A stretch of DNA of 64,000 nt from Pedobacter nanyangensis (lineage in GTDB: Bacteria > Bacteroidota > Bacteroidia > Sphingobacteriales > Sphingobacteriaceae), in assembly GCF_003313505.1 (NCBI RefSeq), contig NZ_QMHO01000003.1:186001-250000 (forward strand), read 5' to 3'. Both the position numbers and the translations under genes were made by a program. The notes below the pieces were generated by a model. It ran no database searches, was not told where the DNA came from, and saw only the letters and a program-made list of their open reading frames with translations. Positions 32,990-43,015 of the stretch are shown here, piece after piece; within the stretch, counting starts at the first letter, position 1, and the number at the start of each line of letters is the position of its first letter.

Positions 32990-35890
32990 CTAAAACAAAG
33001 AACCCTGTCCTTTGTCATCTATTTTAATATCACCTGGATTGGTAATCTCAAATGAGATTTTCTTTTTCTGTACAGGAGGCTCTGTTTCTTCAAGGCTTGG
33101 CGGTTCTGGTTTAGGCGTTTCTTTCACAGGTTCTTCCTCTACTAAAGGTTTAGCCGCCGATTTAAATGCTGGTTTTGCTTTTTTAGGGACTTTCTGCTCG
33201 TCGCTTTCGAAAGTTGGACTATCTTCGTTAGGTTCAGGATTTACTTCCCCCACCCGGATTTCATTCACAGTTTCCGCTGTACTTTCCGCTGCTTCTTCGC
33301 TGTCTCGACTAGGATCAGTATGTACTTCTACTACTTCAAAATGCGAATCTTCTAAATGATCAATTCCTATTTCTAATTCAGCATCTACCAGCGCTACCTT
33401 TTTAACGGTATGCGGTGTTAACCTATTTCCGTTAGCTTTCCAGCCTTTCACATCAATTAAGCTGGCCAGTTCCAACTCCAATGTTTCTGGTATTTTGGTT
33501 TTTCCTTTCTCTACATCTACGGTAAGCTTGGCATCGGCCTTGCCGGTAATAAACACCATTTTCGACCCGTTTTCTTCGCTAATGAAGCTTACCACTTTAC
33601 CTATTGGCTGTACATCAAACACAAACCGTTTTACAAAGTAGTTTTTGGCTTTTCCATCGTAATGCACCACGCCATATACCTGCTCTGCATTGAATTTTTG
33701 CATCAGTACAATGCCCTCGTCAAAGTGGTTGTTCAGTTCAAAAGTACTCAGTTCGTAAGTTCCATTACCGTACACTTGTAGGATTTTGTCATCGCCATCA
33801 AATTCACCGAGGTATTTACCCCTTCCATCAACATTCAAACGTTTCAGGATATCGTCATACCAGATCTTAATACCCGCTAGCGTAGAGACCCCTTTTGATT
33901 TCAACAATACCTTTTTGATAGGGAACTTCACTACAATGTTCCCCATAGATCCACGGCCTTTAATGGCAATGTTGGCGAAATCAATATCGATAGCCAGTTT
34001 CTTTAACTTGGAATGGGGCTTTAGCTGTACGCTCACCACTTCAGCCTCCCCGTTAGGATTAGCCGTAAAATAAAGCACTTTTGAGCCTTTGGTTCCCTTG
34101 GTAAGATCGTATTCCTTATCGCGGGTTACCCCAACTACGGCAAAACGTTTGATATAGCTGATGCCGCTTCCGCCATCTTTATAAATCATGTTGTAAACGG
34201 TACGTTCATCGCCTTTTTTAAAAACCTGGGCGTGGATAATGTGTTTACCTACAAACGTTTTATCGGCCACTTTGGTCACAATAAAACGTCCATCTTCGCG
34301 GAACACAATGATTTCGTCGATGTCCGAGCAATCGCCAATATATTCGTCCTTTTTCAAACCTGTACCAATAAAACCATCTTCACGGTTCATGTACAACTTC
34401 ACATTGGCTAAGGCTACCTTCGCAGCTTCTACCCTGTCGAACAACCTGATTTCGGTTTTACGCTCACGGCCTTTACCATATTTGGCTTTGATTTTCTCAA
34501 ACCAGGCAATGGTATAATCGGTTAAATGACGTAAATGACCACGCACTACCTTCATTTCATCTTCCAAGGCCTTCATCATCTCATCCGCTTTTTTCACATC
34601 AAAGCGGGTAATGCTGCTCATCGGCTTATCAATCAGCTTTTTGAAATCTTCAGGTTGGATTTCGCGGTATAAAGAAGCCTTAAATGGCTCAAACAAACGG
34701 TGCAAAACCTCTACTACGGTATCAAAATCTCCAGAGTTTTCGTAATCTGGATGTTTGTACATCCCCTCTTGGATAAAGATTTTCAATAGAGAGCTGAAAA
34801 ATACACGTTCCTGTAGCTCATGCAAACGAATCTCCAATTCCTGTTTAAGTAAGGCTTTGGTAAACTTCGTATTTTGCTCTAAAATATCGTTAACACTTAA
34901 AAAATGAGGCTTATCATCCTTAATTACGCAGGTATTTGGCGAAATCGACACCTCGCAATTGGTGAAGGCATAAAGTGCGTCAATGGTCACATCTGGCGAA
35001 ATACCGGGCGCCAAATGCACTACAATTTCCACATTGGCAGCGGTGTTATCCTCAATTTTCTTGATCTTGATCTTCCCCTTATCATTAGCGGCCAGCACGC
35101 TATCAATTAAAGAACCGGTAGTGGTGCTGTACGGAATTTCGGTAATCACCAAGGTTTTTTTATCACGTTCGGTAATTTTGGCACGCACCCTAATTTTACC
35201 CCCACGCTGCCCTTCGTTGTAGTTCGAAAAATCGGCCATACCGCCCGTAAAGAAATCGGGAAGAATATTGCTTCTATTTCCCCTTAAAATCTCTATGGAT
35301 GCGTCCAGCAACTCGTTAAAGTTGTGCGGCATAATTTTGGTGGCCAGGCCTACGGCAATACCCTCGGCACCTTGGGCCAGCAACAGCGGAAATTTTACGG
35401 GCAAGGTTAGGGGCTCGTTGTTACGGCCGTCATAACTGAGCTGCCAAACGGTGGTATCCGGATTAAAAACCACGTCGTTGGCAAATTTCGATAATCGAGC
35501 CTCAATATAACGAGGTGCCGCCGCACTATCGCCGGTAATCGGGTCGCCCCAGTTTCCCTGGCAGTCAATCAGTAAATCCTTTTGGCCAATTTGTACCATC
35601 GCATCCCCAATAGAGGCATCCCCATGCGGATGGTATTTCATGGTATTGCCAATCACGTTGGCCGCTTTGTTAAAACGTCCATCGTCCATCTCCTTCAGCG
35701 AGTGCATGATACGGCGCTGCACCGGCTTAAAGCCATCGTTAATGTGCGGCACCGCTCTATCCAAAATTACGTACGAAGCATAGTCCAGGAACCAATTTTC
35801 GTATAAACCATTGATAGGGATCACCGTGTGCTTGTGCTCCTGCTCTTCAGGTAAATTGGTCTCGTTTAGGTCGTCCAGTTCTTCACTCAT
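32990..35890 (-). CDS. parC: DNA topoisomerase IV subunit A
   Basis: 966 residues. The DNA-cleavage Tyr128 lies in SAAAPRYIEARLS, after the winged-helix region YASYVILDRAVPHINDGFKP and HPHGDASIGDAM. Bacteroidota carry this form as the partner of ParE for chromosome decatenation. The GyrA-type box is not seen in the beta-pinwheel part (about 520-800), which favours ParC over GyrA. Residues from about 825 to 966 are an acidic/Pro/Lys-rich low-complexity tail (HTDPSRDSEEAAEST, KPEPPSLEETEPPVQKKK) that ends DIKIDDKGQGSLF. parE is not in the window. Confidence 0.92.
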   Translation of the reverse strand: MSEELDDLNETNLPEEQEHKHTVIPINGLYENWFLDYASYVILDRAVPHINDGFKPVQRRIMHSLKEMDDGRFNKAANVIGNTMKYHPHGDASIGDAMVQIGQKDLLIDCQGNWGDPITGDSAAAPRYIEARLSKFANDVVFNPDTTVWQLSYDGRNNEPLTLPVKFPLLLAQGAEGIAVGLATKIMPHNFNELLDASIEILRGNRSNILPDFFTGGMADFSNYNEGQRGGKIRVRAKITERDKKTLVITEIPYSTTTGSLIDSVLAANDKGKIKIKKIEDNTAANVEIVVHLAPGISPDVTIDALYAFTNCEVSISPNTCVIKDDKPHFLSVNDILEQNTKFTKALLKQELEIRLHELQERVFFSSLLKIFIQEGMYKHPDYENSGDFDTVVEVLHRLFEPFKASLYREIQPEDFKKLIDKPMSSITRFDVKKADEMMKALEDEMKVVRGHLRHLTDYTIAWFEKIKAKYGKGRERKTEIRLFDRVEAAKVALANVKLYMNREDGFIGTGLKKDEYIGDCSDIDEIIVFREDGRFIVTKVADKTFVGKHIIHAQVFKKGDERTVYNMIYKDGGSGISYIKRFAVVGVTRDKEYDLTKGTKGSKVLYFTANPNGEAEVVSVQLKPHSKLKKLAIDIDFANIAIKGRGSMGNIVVKFPIKKVLLKSKGVSTLAGIKIWYDDILKRLNVDGRGKYLGEFDGDDKILQVYGNGTYELSTFELNNHFDEGIVLMQKFNAEQVYGVVHYDGKAKNYFVKRFVFDVQPIGKVVSFISEENGSKMVFITGKADAKLTVDVEKGKTKIPETLELELASLIDVKGWKANGNRLTPHTVKKVALVDAELEIGIDHLEDSHFEVVEVHTDPSRDSEEAAESTAETVNEIRVGEVNPEPNEDSPTFESDEQKVPKKAKPAFKSAAKPLVEEEPVKETPKPEPPSLEETEPPVQKKKISFEITNPGDIKIDDKGQGSLF

Positions 35891-36054
35891 GTGCTAAAAA
35901 AGTTTTTGGGATGCGTAAATATAAGATTTGATGCCCATTTAAAAGACATAAGTTTTAAACAACTGCGTAAAAAACCCTGTTGCAAGCCTGCAAATCACAA
36001 ATCATCACCAATTGCCGAACCGTCTGACCTAAAGTTAAGGGCTATTTATGTCCT

Positions 36055-36244
36055 GAAAAGCAGGTTCATTCGTTCTTAGGTTGCCACTGTCCCGCTTTCC
36101 GTTGCAATCTTTTTGTTCCAACTTCTGTCATCCTGAGCTTGTCAAAGGATCTGTTTCATCGGTCGCAAACGCTTCGATAAACTCAGCGTGACCATAAACC
36201 AAAGACCGCAAATCCAAAAAGTATTTCCACTGCAATCGGGTTTA
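36055..36244. repeat. Composite palindromic element, copy B
   Basis: The left module at 36089-36116 and right module at 36215-36244 match copy A (5919-5946, 6011-6040) with one or two base changes each, but the 98-base interior is different: it holds a GTCATCCTGAGC...ACTCAGCGTGACC palindrome instead of the AAACCTCG palindrome. It lies upstream of parC in a 532-base gap that holds no gene. Confidence 0.75.
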
Positions 36245-36268
36245 AAGGGCAATTGCCATGCTATAATT

Positions 36269-36303
36269 TAAACCTTTTAGGTTTCGAAAACCGACGAGAT
36301 TTT
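36269..36303. repeat. Degraded AAACCTCG-family palindrome
   Basis: AAACCTTTTAGGTTTCGAAA followed by ACCGACGAGATTTT keeps the overall symmetry of the palindromes at 5961 and 40953 but with several mismatches. Confidence 0.45.
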
Positions 36304-36317
36304 ATGTAGCCCCTTAA

Positions 36318-36348
36318 GACTTACGAAGTTTTGGAAACTTCGTAAGTC
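36318..36348. repeat. Palindrome GACTTACGAAGTTT family, copy 3
   Basis: GACTTACGAAGTTT and AAACTTCGTAAGTC around TGG; the same element as at 32861 and 32943, on the other side of parC. Confidence 0.85.
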
Positions 36349-36422
36349 CCCAAATCACAAAAAAATATTAAAAACCCTCTCAAAACACTAATTTTGGATG
36401 TTTTAATAAGCCTCATATTCAA

Positions 36423-37256
36423 ATGAAAAAGTTATTCTTAGCATTATTCCTTATTCCGTTAAATATCTTTGCACAAAACATTCCTTTTCAGGAAACCCCT
36501 GCTGGTCATATCATAGTAAAAGCCAAAATAGAGGGCAAAGAAGGTAACTTTATTTTTGATACAGGAGGTGGAATTAACTTATTTTTTAATGACTTTGCCA
36601 AAGGCCTTTCTCAGCAACAAACCTATAACTTTTTCACTGCTTTTAGAGCAACTGGCGAACGTATTGATTGCCCTATTTTCTATAGCAAAGAAGTCTCCTT
36701 TGGAGGAAAAAGTTTTAAAAATACGGTTTATACCACTTTCGACATGAAAATTAATGGCATTGATGGCTTGATCTCTCTACCAATGCTACAAGACACTGAC
36801 TTCATTATCGACTACAAACAAAAACAAATTGTTTTGGGAGAAATCAATTCTACTAAAAACGCTAAATCTTTTGATATTCAATTAGCTACTCAGGCAGATA
36901 ATGCAACCGATATTTTTACTTATGTCATGTTAAATGGCAAATACAAAATCAAAGTATTGCTGGATTCTGGTGCGGGCAGTAACTCTTTTTGGTTGAGCGA
37001 TAAATTAATAGCAACACTGAATTTAAACCAGGAAACGCTTGAAACCATCGAGAAGAAAAGCGAGTTTAACGCCAATCAAATTACAAAAATATACAAGGGC
37101 ACGGTTACTTCCATCTCCAATGACTATGCCACGTTAAACAATCCTAAAGTACATTTTATCGAAGGATTAATTTACGAAGGAAAAACCAGCATCAATTGGC
37201 TAGGAAATAAAATTGGTATCAGCTTGAAGAAAAAGAAAATCTACATTTTAGATTAA
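36423..37256 (+). CDS. Exported retropepsin-like aspartic protease
   Basis: 277 residues with signal peptide MKKLFLALFLIPLNIFAQ. Two D-[ST]-G motifs are present in the one chain: Asp46 in FIFDTGGGINLFF and Asp181 in VLLDSGAGSNSFW, each after a hydrophobic strand, plus the turn GIDGLISLPMLQDTDFIIDY. A two-lobed arrangement of retropepsin domains is therefore likely, acting in the periplasm or at the surface. Substrate unknown. The gene is alone on the plus strand between repeats and ligA. Confidence 0.8.
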   Translation: MKKLFLALFLIPLNIFAQNIPFQETPAGHIIVKAKIEGKEGNFIFDTGGGINLFFNDFAKGLSQQQTYNFFTAFRATGERIDCPIFYSKEVSFGGKSFKNTVYTTFDMKINGIDGLISLPMLQDTDFIIDYKQKQIVLGEINSTKNAKSFDIQLATQADNATDIFTYVMLNGKYKIKVLLDSGAGSNSFWLSDKLIATLNLNQETLETIEKKSEFNANQITKIYKGTVTSISNDYATLNNPKVHFIEGLIYEGKTSINWLGNKIGISLKKKKIYILD

Positions 37257-37369
37257 GCAACAACTACGGTTAAGCTAACCGTTCATTTTTGTACGTTTTA
37301 TCCCAAAATCCGTACAATCATTAAATTCAGCAAACCAGCATACAGAAATAAATCTTCTTCCAACCCTAA

Positions 37370-39406
<2,037 letters not shown>

Positions 39407-39510
39407 GAACTTAATTTTGAATGAGTGAGTTTTGAATGACTAAATAATTAGCGATAAGTATAGTCCATTCAAATTCTATCATTCAATAATTCAATAATTA
39501 ATAATATATA

Positions 39511-40389
39511 ATGAACAAATTTCACGGAACAGGTGTAGCAATGGTCACACCGTTCAACACCGATGGCTCGGTAGATTATCAGGGCTTAGAACGCCTGATC
39601 AATCACTTGGTTAATGGAGGTATAGATTACCTCGTATCTTTAGGTACAACTGGCGAAACAGCCACATTAAGCAAGGACGAGAAGAAGAAGGTGTGGGAAT
39701 TTACCGCTGAAATTAACAATGGCCGTTTGCCTTTAGTGGCCGGCATTGGTGGTAACGATACTTTAGGTGTAGCCGAAGAAATCAGGACTTTTGAAAGTAA
39801 TGGTTACAGTGCAATCCTATCTGTAAGTCCATATTACAACAAGCCCAACCAGGAAGGTATCTATCAGCATTATAAATACTTGAGCGAAACCAGCGCATTG
39901 CCTATTTTGCTTTACAATGTACCGGGCAGAACCGGCTCGAATATGTCGCCCGAAACAACTTGCAGATTAGCGTACGATTTTAAAAACTTAATCGGGATTA
40001 AAGATGCAGCCGGGTCGTTCGATCAGTTCAACCAAATTATGAGAGATAAACCTGCAGATTTCATGCTCATTTCAGGCGACGATCCAGTGGCGCTCCCAAT
40101 GATGTCCATTGGTGCTGTAGGCGTAATTTCGGTTATTGGCAACGCCTTACCTAAACAATTTTCTGACATGATCAGGCTGTGTTTAAATGGCGAATTTGCA
40201 AAAGCGACGCCTGCACATTTAAGTTTATTAGAATTTACCAGATTATGCTTTGCCGAAGGCAACCCAGTAGGTGTAAAATCTGCTCTGAAACAACTTGGCA
40301 TTTGCGGCGACGATGTTCGTTTACCATTGGTTAAAGCTACTGAAGGTTTGAATAGAGCTATTGCAGAGCAATTGACACAATTGGCGTAA
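39511..40389 (+). CDS. dapA: 4-hydroxy-tetrahydrodipicolinate synthase
   Basis: 292 residues. DapA condenses pyruvate with aspartate semialdehyde in the lysine/diaminopimelate pathway, feeding peptidoglycan synthesis. The Schiff-base lysine is Lys164 in LIGIKDAAG; VSLGTTGETATLS, SPYYNKPNQEGIYQHY and YNVPGRTG (Tyr135) are conserved. It is 104 bases downstream of ligA and is closed by a strong terminator, so it may have its own promoter or be read through from ligA. Confidence 0.97.
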   Translation: MNKFHGTGVAMVTPFNTDGSVDYQGLERLINHLVNGGIDYLVSLGTTGETATLSKDEKKKVWEFTAEINNGRLPLVAGIGGNDTLGVAEEIRTFESNGYSAILSVSPYYNKPNQEGIYQHYKYLSETSALPILLYNVPGRTGSNMSPETTCRLAYDFKNLIGIKDAAGSFDQFNQIMRDKPADFMLISGDDPVALPMMSIGAVGVISVIGNALPKQFSDMIRLCLNGEFAKATPAHLSLLEFTRLCFAEGNPVGVKSALKQLGICGDDVRLPLVKATEGLNRAIAEQLTQLA

Positions 40390-40407
40390 GCATTATCGTT
40401 AAAAGAT

Positions 40408-40450
40408 AAAAAAGCCCCGATTGAAATTCAATCGGGGCTTTTTTCTTTGC
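40408..40450 (+). terminator. Rho-independent terminator of dapA
   Basis: AAAAAAGCCCCGATTGAA and TTCAATCGGGGCTTTTTT are near-perfect arms, followed by TCTTT; 18 bases past the dapA stop. The symmetric A/T runs allow it to work in both directions. Confidence 0.9.
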
Positions 40451-40454
40451 ATAC

Positions 40455-40675
40455 TTCCGTCATTGCGAGGCACGAAGCAATCTTAAAGCGAAATGTAACC
40501 CAAAGGAGAGATTGGCACGAAGCAATCTCACACATTAAACAAGCATCGCTCTAGAGATTGCTTCGTGCCTCGCAATGACGGCAGATCTTAGGACTTGATT
40601 TTTATTGGGGAAGTTATGTGCCAGGCGCTACGAGTAAACCAATCGTAAAGCGAATGGTAATTTCATAGAGAGATT
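40455..40675. repeat. Duplicated intergenic segment, copy 1
   Basis: A 221-base segment starting TTCCGTCATTGCGAGGCACG and running to AGAGAGATT at 40675. The same sequence recurs at 40741-40916 with few substitutions. Copy 1 contains a full GTCATTGCGAGG palindrome (to 40580) plus unique-looking sequence AGATCTTAGGACTTGATTT. It lies in a 697-base gap without protein-coding frames. Confidence 0.85.
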
Positions 40676-40740
40676 CCTCGTTCCTCGGATGACAAAAAAA
40701 AAACTAAGCATTTTGCTCAGGGATTTTTTTATGTAGCTAT

Positions 40741-40916
40741 TTCCGTCATTGCGAGGCACGAAGCAATCTTAAAGCGAAATATAACCCAAAGGAGAGATTG
40801 CTTTGTACCTCGCAATGACGTCAGATCTTAGGACTTGATTTTTATTTGGGGAAGTTATGTGCCAGGCGCTACAAGTAAACCAATCGTAAAGCGAATGGTA
40901 ATTTCATAGAGAGATT
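40741..40916. repeat. Duplicated intergenic segment, copy 2
   Basis: Repeats copy 1 except for a 46-base loss that falls exactly between two AGAGATTG direct repeats present in copy 1, and one extra T. The loss removes the loop and one arm part of the palindrome. Confidence 0.85.
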
Positions 40917-40952
40917 GCTTCGTACCTCGCAATGACGAATAACCGAGTAGTT

Positions 40953-40985
40953 AAACCTCGTAGGTTTTAAAAACCTACGAGGTTT
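40953..40985. repeat. Palindrome AAACCTCG-family, copy 2
   Basis: Perfect arms AAACCTCGTAGGTTTT and AAAACCTACGAGGTTT around a single A; same family as 5961-5993. Confidence 0.8.
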
Positions 40986-41035
40986 GTGTCAAGCGTTAGC
41001 AATGACGACAATGGCTAGTGCAAATCATTAGAATC

Positions 41036-41070
41036 AAAAAAGCGCCTTGGTCAGGGGCGCTTTCTGTTTT
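41036..41070 (-). terminator. Terminator of the histone-H1-like gene
   Basis: AAAGCGCC and GGCGCTTT arms with a nine-base loop; on the minus strand followed by TTTTTTGATT, 17 bases past the stop. It also has a TTTCTGTTTT tail on the plus strand. Confidence 0.8.
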
Positions 41071-41086
41071 AACAATGCGTTTAAAA

Positions 41087-41263
41087 TTAAGCTTTGTTTT
41101 TAGTTTCTTGCACTTCTAAGCGGATGCTTTGAGCTAAGTTTTTCAAATCTTGCATACCCTTACGTACACGTGTTCCAGCAGCGCTGTTAGATTTGTTGTA
41201 AAATTTGTCCACATCAGCTTCTAAAGCTGCTACCAGTGCCTTTACTTCAGCAAATTTTTTCAT
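41087..41263 (-). CDS. Histone H1-like DNA-binding protein
   Basis: A 58-residue frame from ATG at 41261-41263 to TAA at 41087-41089. It reads MKKFAEVKALVAALEADVDK, then FYNKSNSAAGTRVRKGMQDL, then KNLAQSIRLEVQETKNKA. Bacteroidota carry a conserved small protein of this size and pattern annotated as histone H1 (Hc1-like), thought to bind DNA. The helix-rich, Lys/Arg-rich sequence fits. It is monocistronic with its own terminator and lies convergent to dapA across the repeat cluster. Confidence 0.85.
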   Translation of the reverse strand: MKKFAEVKALVAALEADVDKFYNKSNSAAGTRVRKGMQDLKNLAQSIRLEVQETKNKA

Positions 41264-41439
41264 TTTTAAAATACTCCTATTAGTTTTTAAGGTTTTGATT
41301 AATACTCTATTACTAATGTAAGAGGTTTATTTTAATAAAAAAATTTTTTATCAAAAGAAAAAATGAGGGTTTGTGCGTTTTTTTTCCACAAAACCACCAC
41401 TTATAAACAGCAATGCACTGTAAATCAATTACTCATCAA

Positions 41440-41465
41440 AAAAGTCCCACAGGTGTGGGACTTTT
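41440..41465 (-). terminator. Terminator of the alpha-oxoamine synthase gene
   Basis: AAAAGTCCCACA and TGTGGGACTTTT, perfect arms, 14 bases past the minus-strand stop. It also lies upstream of the histone-like gene. Confidence 0.8.
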
Positions 41466-41478
41466 AAGGTTTATATTT

Positions 41479-42801
41479 TTACTCGGGCGAAGAAAACTTA
41501 TTCTCCTGATAATAACCACGTTTCAGTTTTTCTGCCACTTCACTAAAGGCGTCTAGGGTACGCTGAACGTCTTCCAAAGTGTGTACCGCAGTTGGGATCA
41601 ACCTCAATTCTATCATTCCTTTTGGTATTACGGGATACACCACAATAGAGCAGAAAATGCCATAATTCTCACGTAAATCATGAGTAAGTGCTGTAGCTTC
41701 CAACAATTCGCCTTTTAAGAAAACCGGCGTTACCACGGTATTGGTTACACCAATATCAAAACCACGCTCACGTAGGCCATTTTGCAACGTAGTGGCTATG
41801 GTCCATAATTTCTCCCTCAGTTCTGGATTGTTTTTAAGCAACTCTAAGCGCTTCATCAAGCCAATGACCATTGGCATAGGCAAGGCCTTTGCAAAGGTCT
41901 GTGAGCGCATGTTGTACCTAAAATAATCCGTCAATTGCTTGGTTGAGGCTACAAAAGCGCCGATACCGGCCATTGATTTGGCGAAAGTGGCGAAATAAAC
42001 ATCAACACCTTCTATGCTATCTTGTGCTTCGTGGGTTCCTGCACCAGTTGGCCCCATAGTACCAAAACCGTGTGCGTCATCAATTAACAAACGGAAATTG
42101 AATTCCTTTTTCAATTCAATCAGTTCTTTCAATTTTCCCTGAGCTCCCGACATCCCGAAAACACCCTCGGTAATCAGCAAGATACCACCACCGGTTTGCT
42201 CCACCAGTTTAGCGGCTCTTTGCAGTTGTTTGCGAGCATCTTCTACATTGTTGTGCTTATAAACAAAGCGCTTGCCCATGTGTAAACGTAATCCGTCTAA
42301 AATACAGGCATGCGATTCCCCATCATAAACCACCACATCATTGCGATCAAGCAAAGCATCAATAATTGATACCATACCTTGGTAGCCGAAGTTCAATAAA
42401 AAAGCATCATCCTTACCTACAAATGCAGCAAGATCTTGTTCTAATTGCTCATGGTATTTGGAGTTCCCCGACATCATACGTGCGCCCATGGGATAGGCCA
42501 TACCAAATTCGGCAGCACCTTGCTCATCGGCTTTCCTTACTTCCGGATGGTTGGCCAGGCCTAAATAATTGTTTAAGCTCCAAACCAAATGCTCCTTGCC
42601 TCTAAATTGCATGTGAGGCGCAATCTCTCCCTCTAGTTTTGGAAAAGAAAAATACCCATGTGACCAGCTTTGGTGTTGACCAATTGGGCCCATGCGTTTT
42701 GCTACTTTATCAAAAATATCCAATGTTAAATGTTTATGTAAGATGTTATTGTACTGTGTTAATAGTGGCGCAAATTTAAGTTTTAAATCACGATTTGACA
42801 A
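41479..42801 (-). CDS. Alpha-oxoamine synthase family PLP enzyme
   Basis: 440 residues of the class that includes serine palmitoyltransferase, 2-amino-3-ketobutyrate CoA ligase and KAPA synthase. Fold-type I features: WSLNNYLGLANHPEVRKAD, MGARMMSGNSKYHEQLEQDL, the stacking/His region YDGESHACILDGLRL, Asp in LLIDDAHGFGTMGPTGAGT and the PLP lysine in YFATFAKSMAGIGAF. The long N-terminal extension (about 60 residues, IFDKVAKRMGPIGQHQSWSH) and SHGYFSFPKLEG mark a Bacteroidota subgroup. Sphingolipid synthesis is a plausible role, but the substrate is not settled by sequence. Monocistronic. Confidence 0.85.
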   Translation of the reverse strand: MSNRDLKLKFAPLLTQYNNILHKHLTLDIFDKVAKRMGPIGQHQSWSHGYFSFPKLEGEIAPHMQFRGKEHLVWSLNNYLGLANHPEVRKADEQGAAEFGMAYPMGARMMSGNSKYHEQLEQDLAAFVGKDDAFLLNFGYQGMVSIIDALLDRNDVVVYDGESHACILDGLRLHMGKRFVYKHNNVEDARKQLQRAAKLVEQTGGGILLITEGVFGMSGAQGKLKELIELKKEFNFRLLIDDAHGFGTMGPTGAGTHEAQDSIEGVDVYFATFAKSMAGIGAFVASTKQLTDYFRYNMRSQTFAKALPMPMVIGLMKRLELLKNNPELREKLWTIATTLQNGLRERGFDIGVTNTVVTPVFLKGELLEATALTHDLRENYGIFCSIVVYPVIPKGMIELRLIPTAVHTLEDVQRTLDAFSEVAEKLKRGYYQENKFSSPE

Positions 42802-42960
42802 GCTTAATTAAATGCTCCTGCCCTTCTTCTCCATCGTAACGGAAAGATCTTTTCCCTTAAACAAAGAATATTCAAAGATTTAACTTGGTTGCTGCGCTGC
42901 GGCCTCGACTTTGTTACGCTGCACTCGAAATGACGATTTAGCATTTTATTTTTGCAAATA

Positions 42961-42994
42961 AAAAAGCCTTAGCAATATAGATTACCAAGGCTTT
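42961..42994 (-). terminator. Terminator of ftsZ and the dcw cluster
   Basis: AAAAAGCCTT and AAGGCTTTT arms; on the minus strand followed by TTTTTTATTTGC. It lies 22 bases past the ftsZ stop. A fragment of a GTTACGCTGCACTCGAAATG-type repeat lies between it and the next gene. Confidence 0.8.
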
Positions 42995-43015
42995 TAAATG
43001 ATTTAACTGTTATCA

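Noticed and set aside
33012..33359. 115-codon Ser-rich plus-strand frame
   Set aside because: Antisense of the acidic, low-complexity ParC tail.
32990..35890. Calling the topoisomerase gene gyrA
   Set aside because: The C-terminal domain lacks a recognisable GyrA box and the overall pattern fits Bacteroidota ParC; a phylogeny would settle it.
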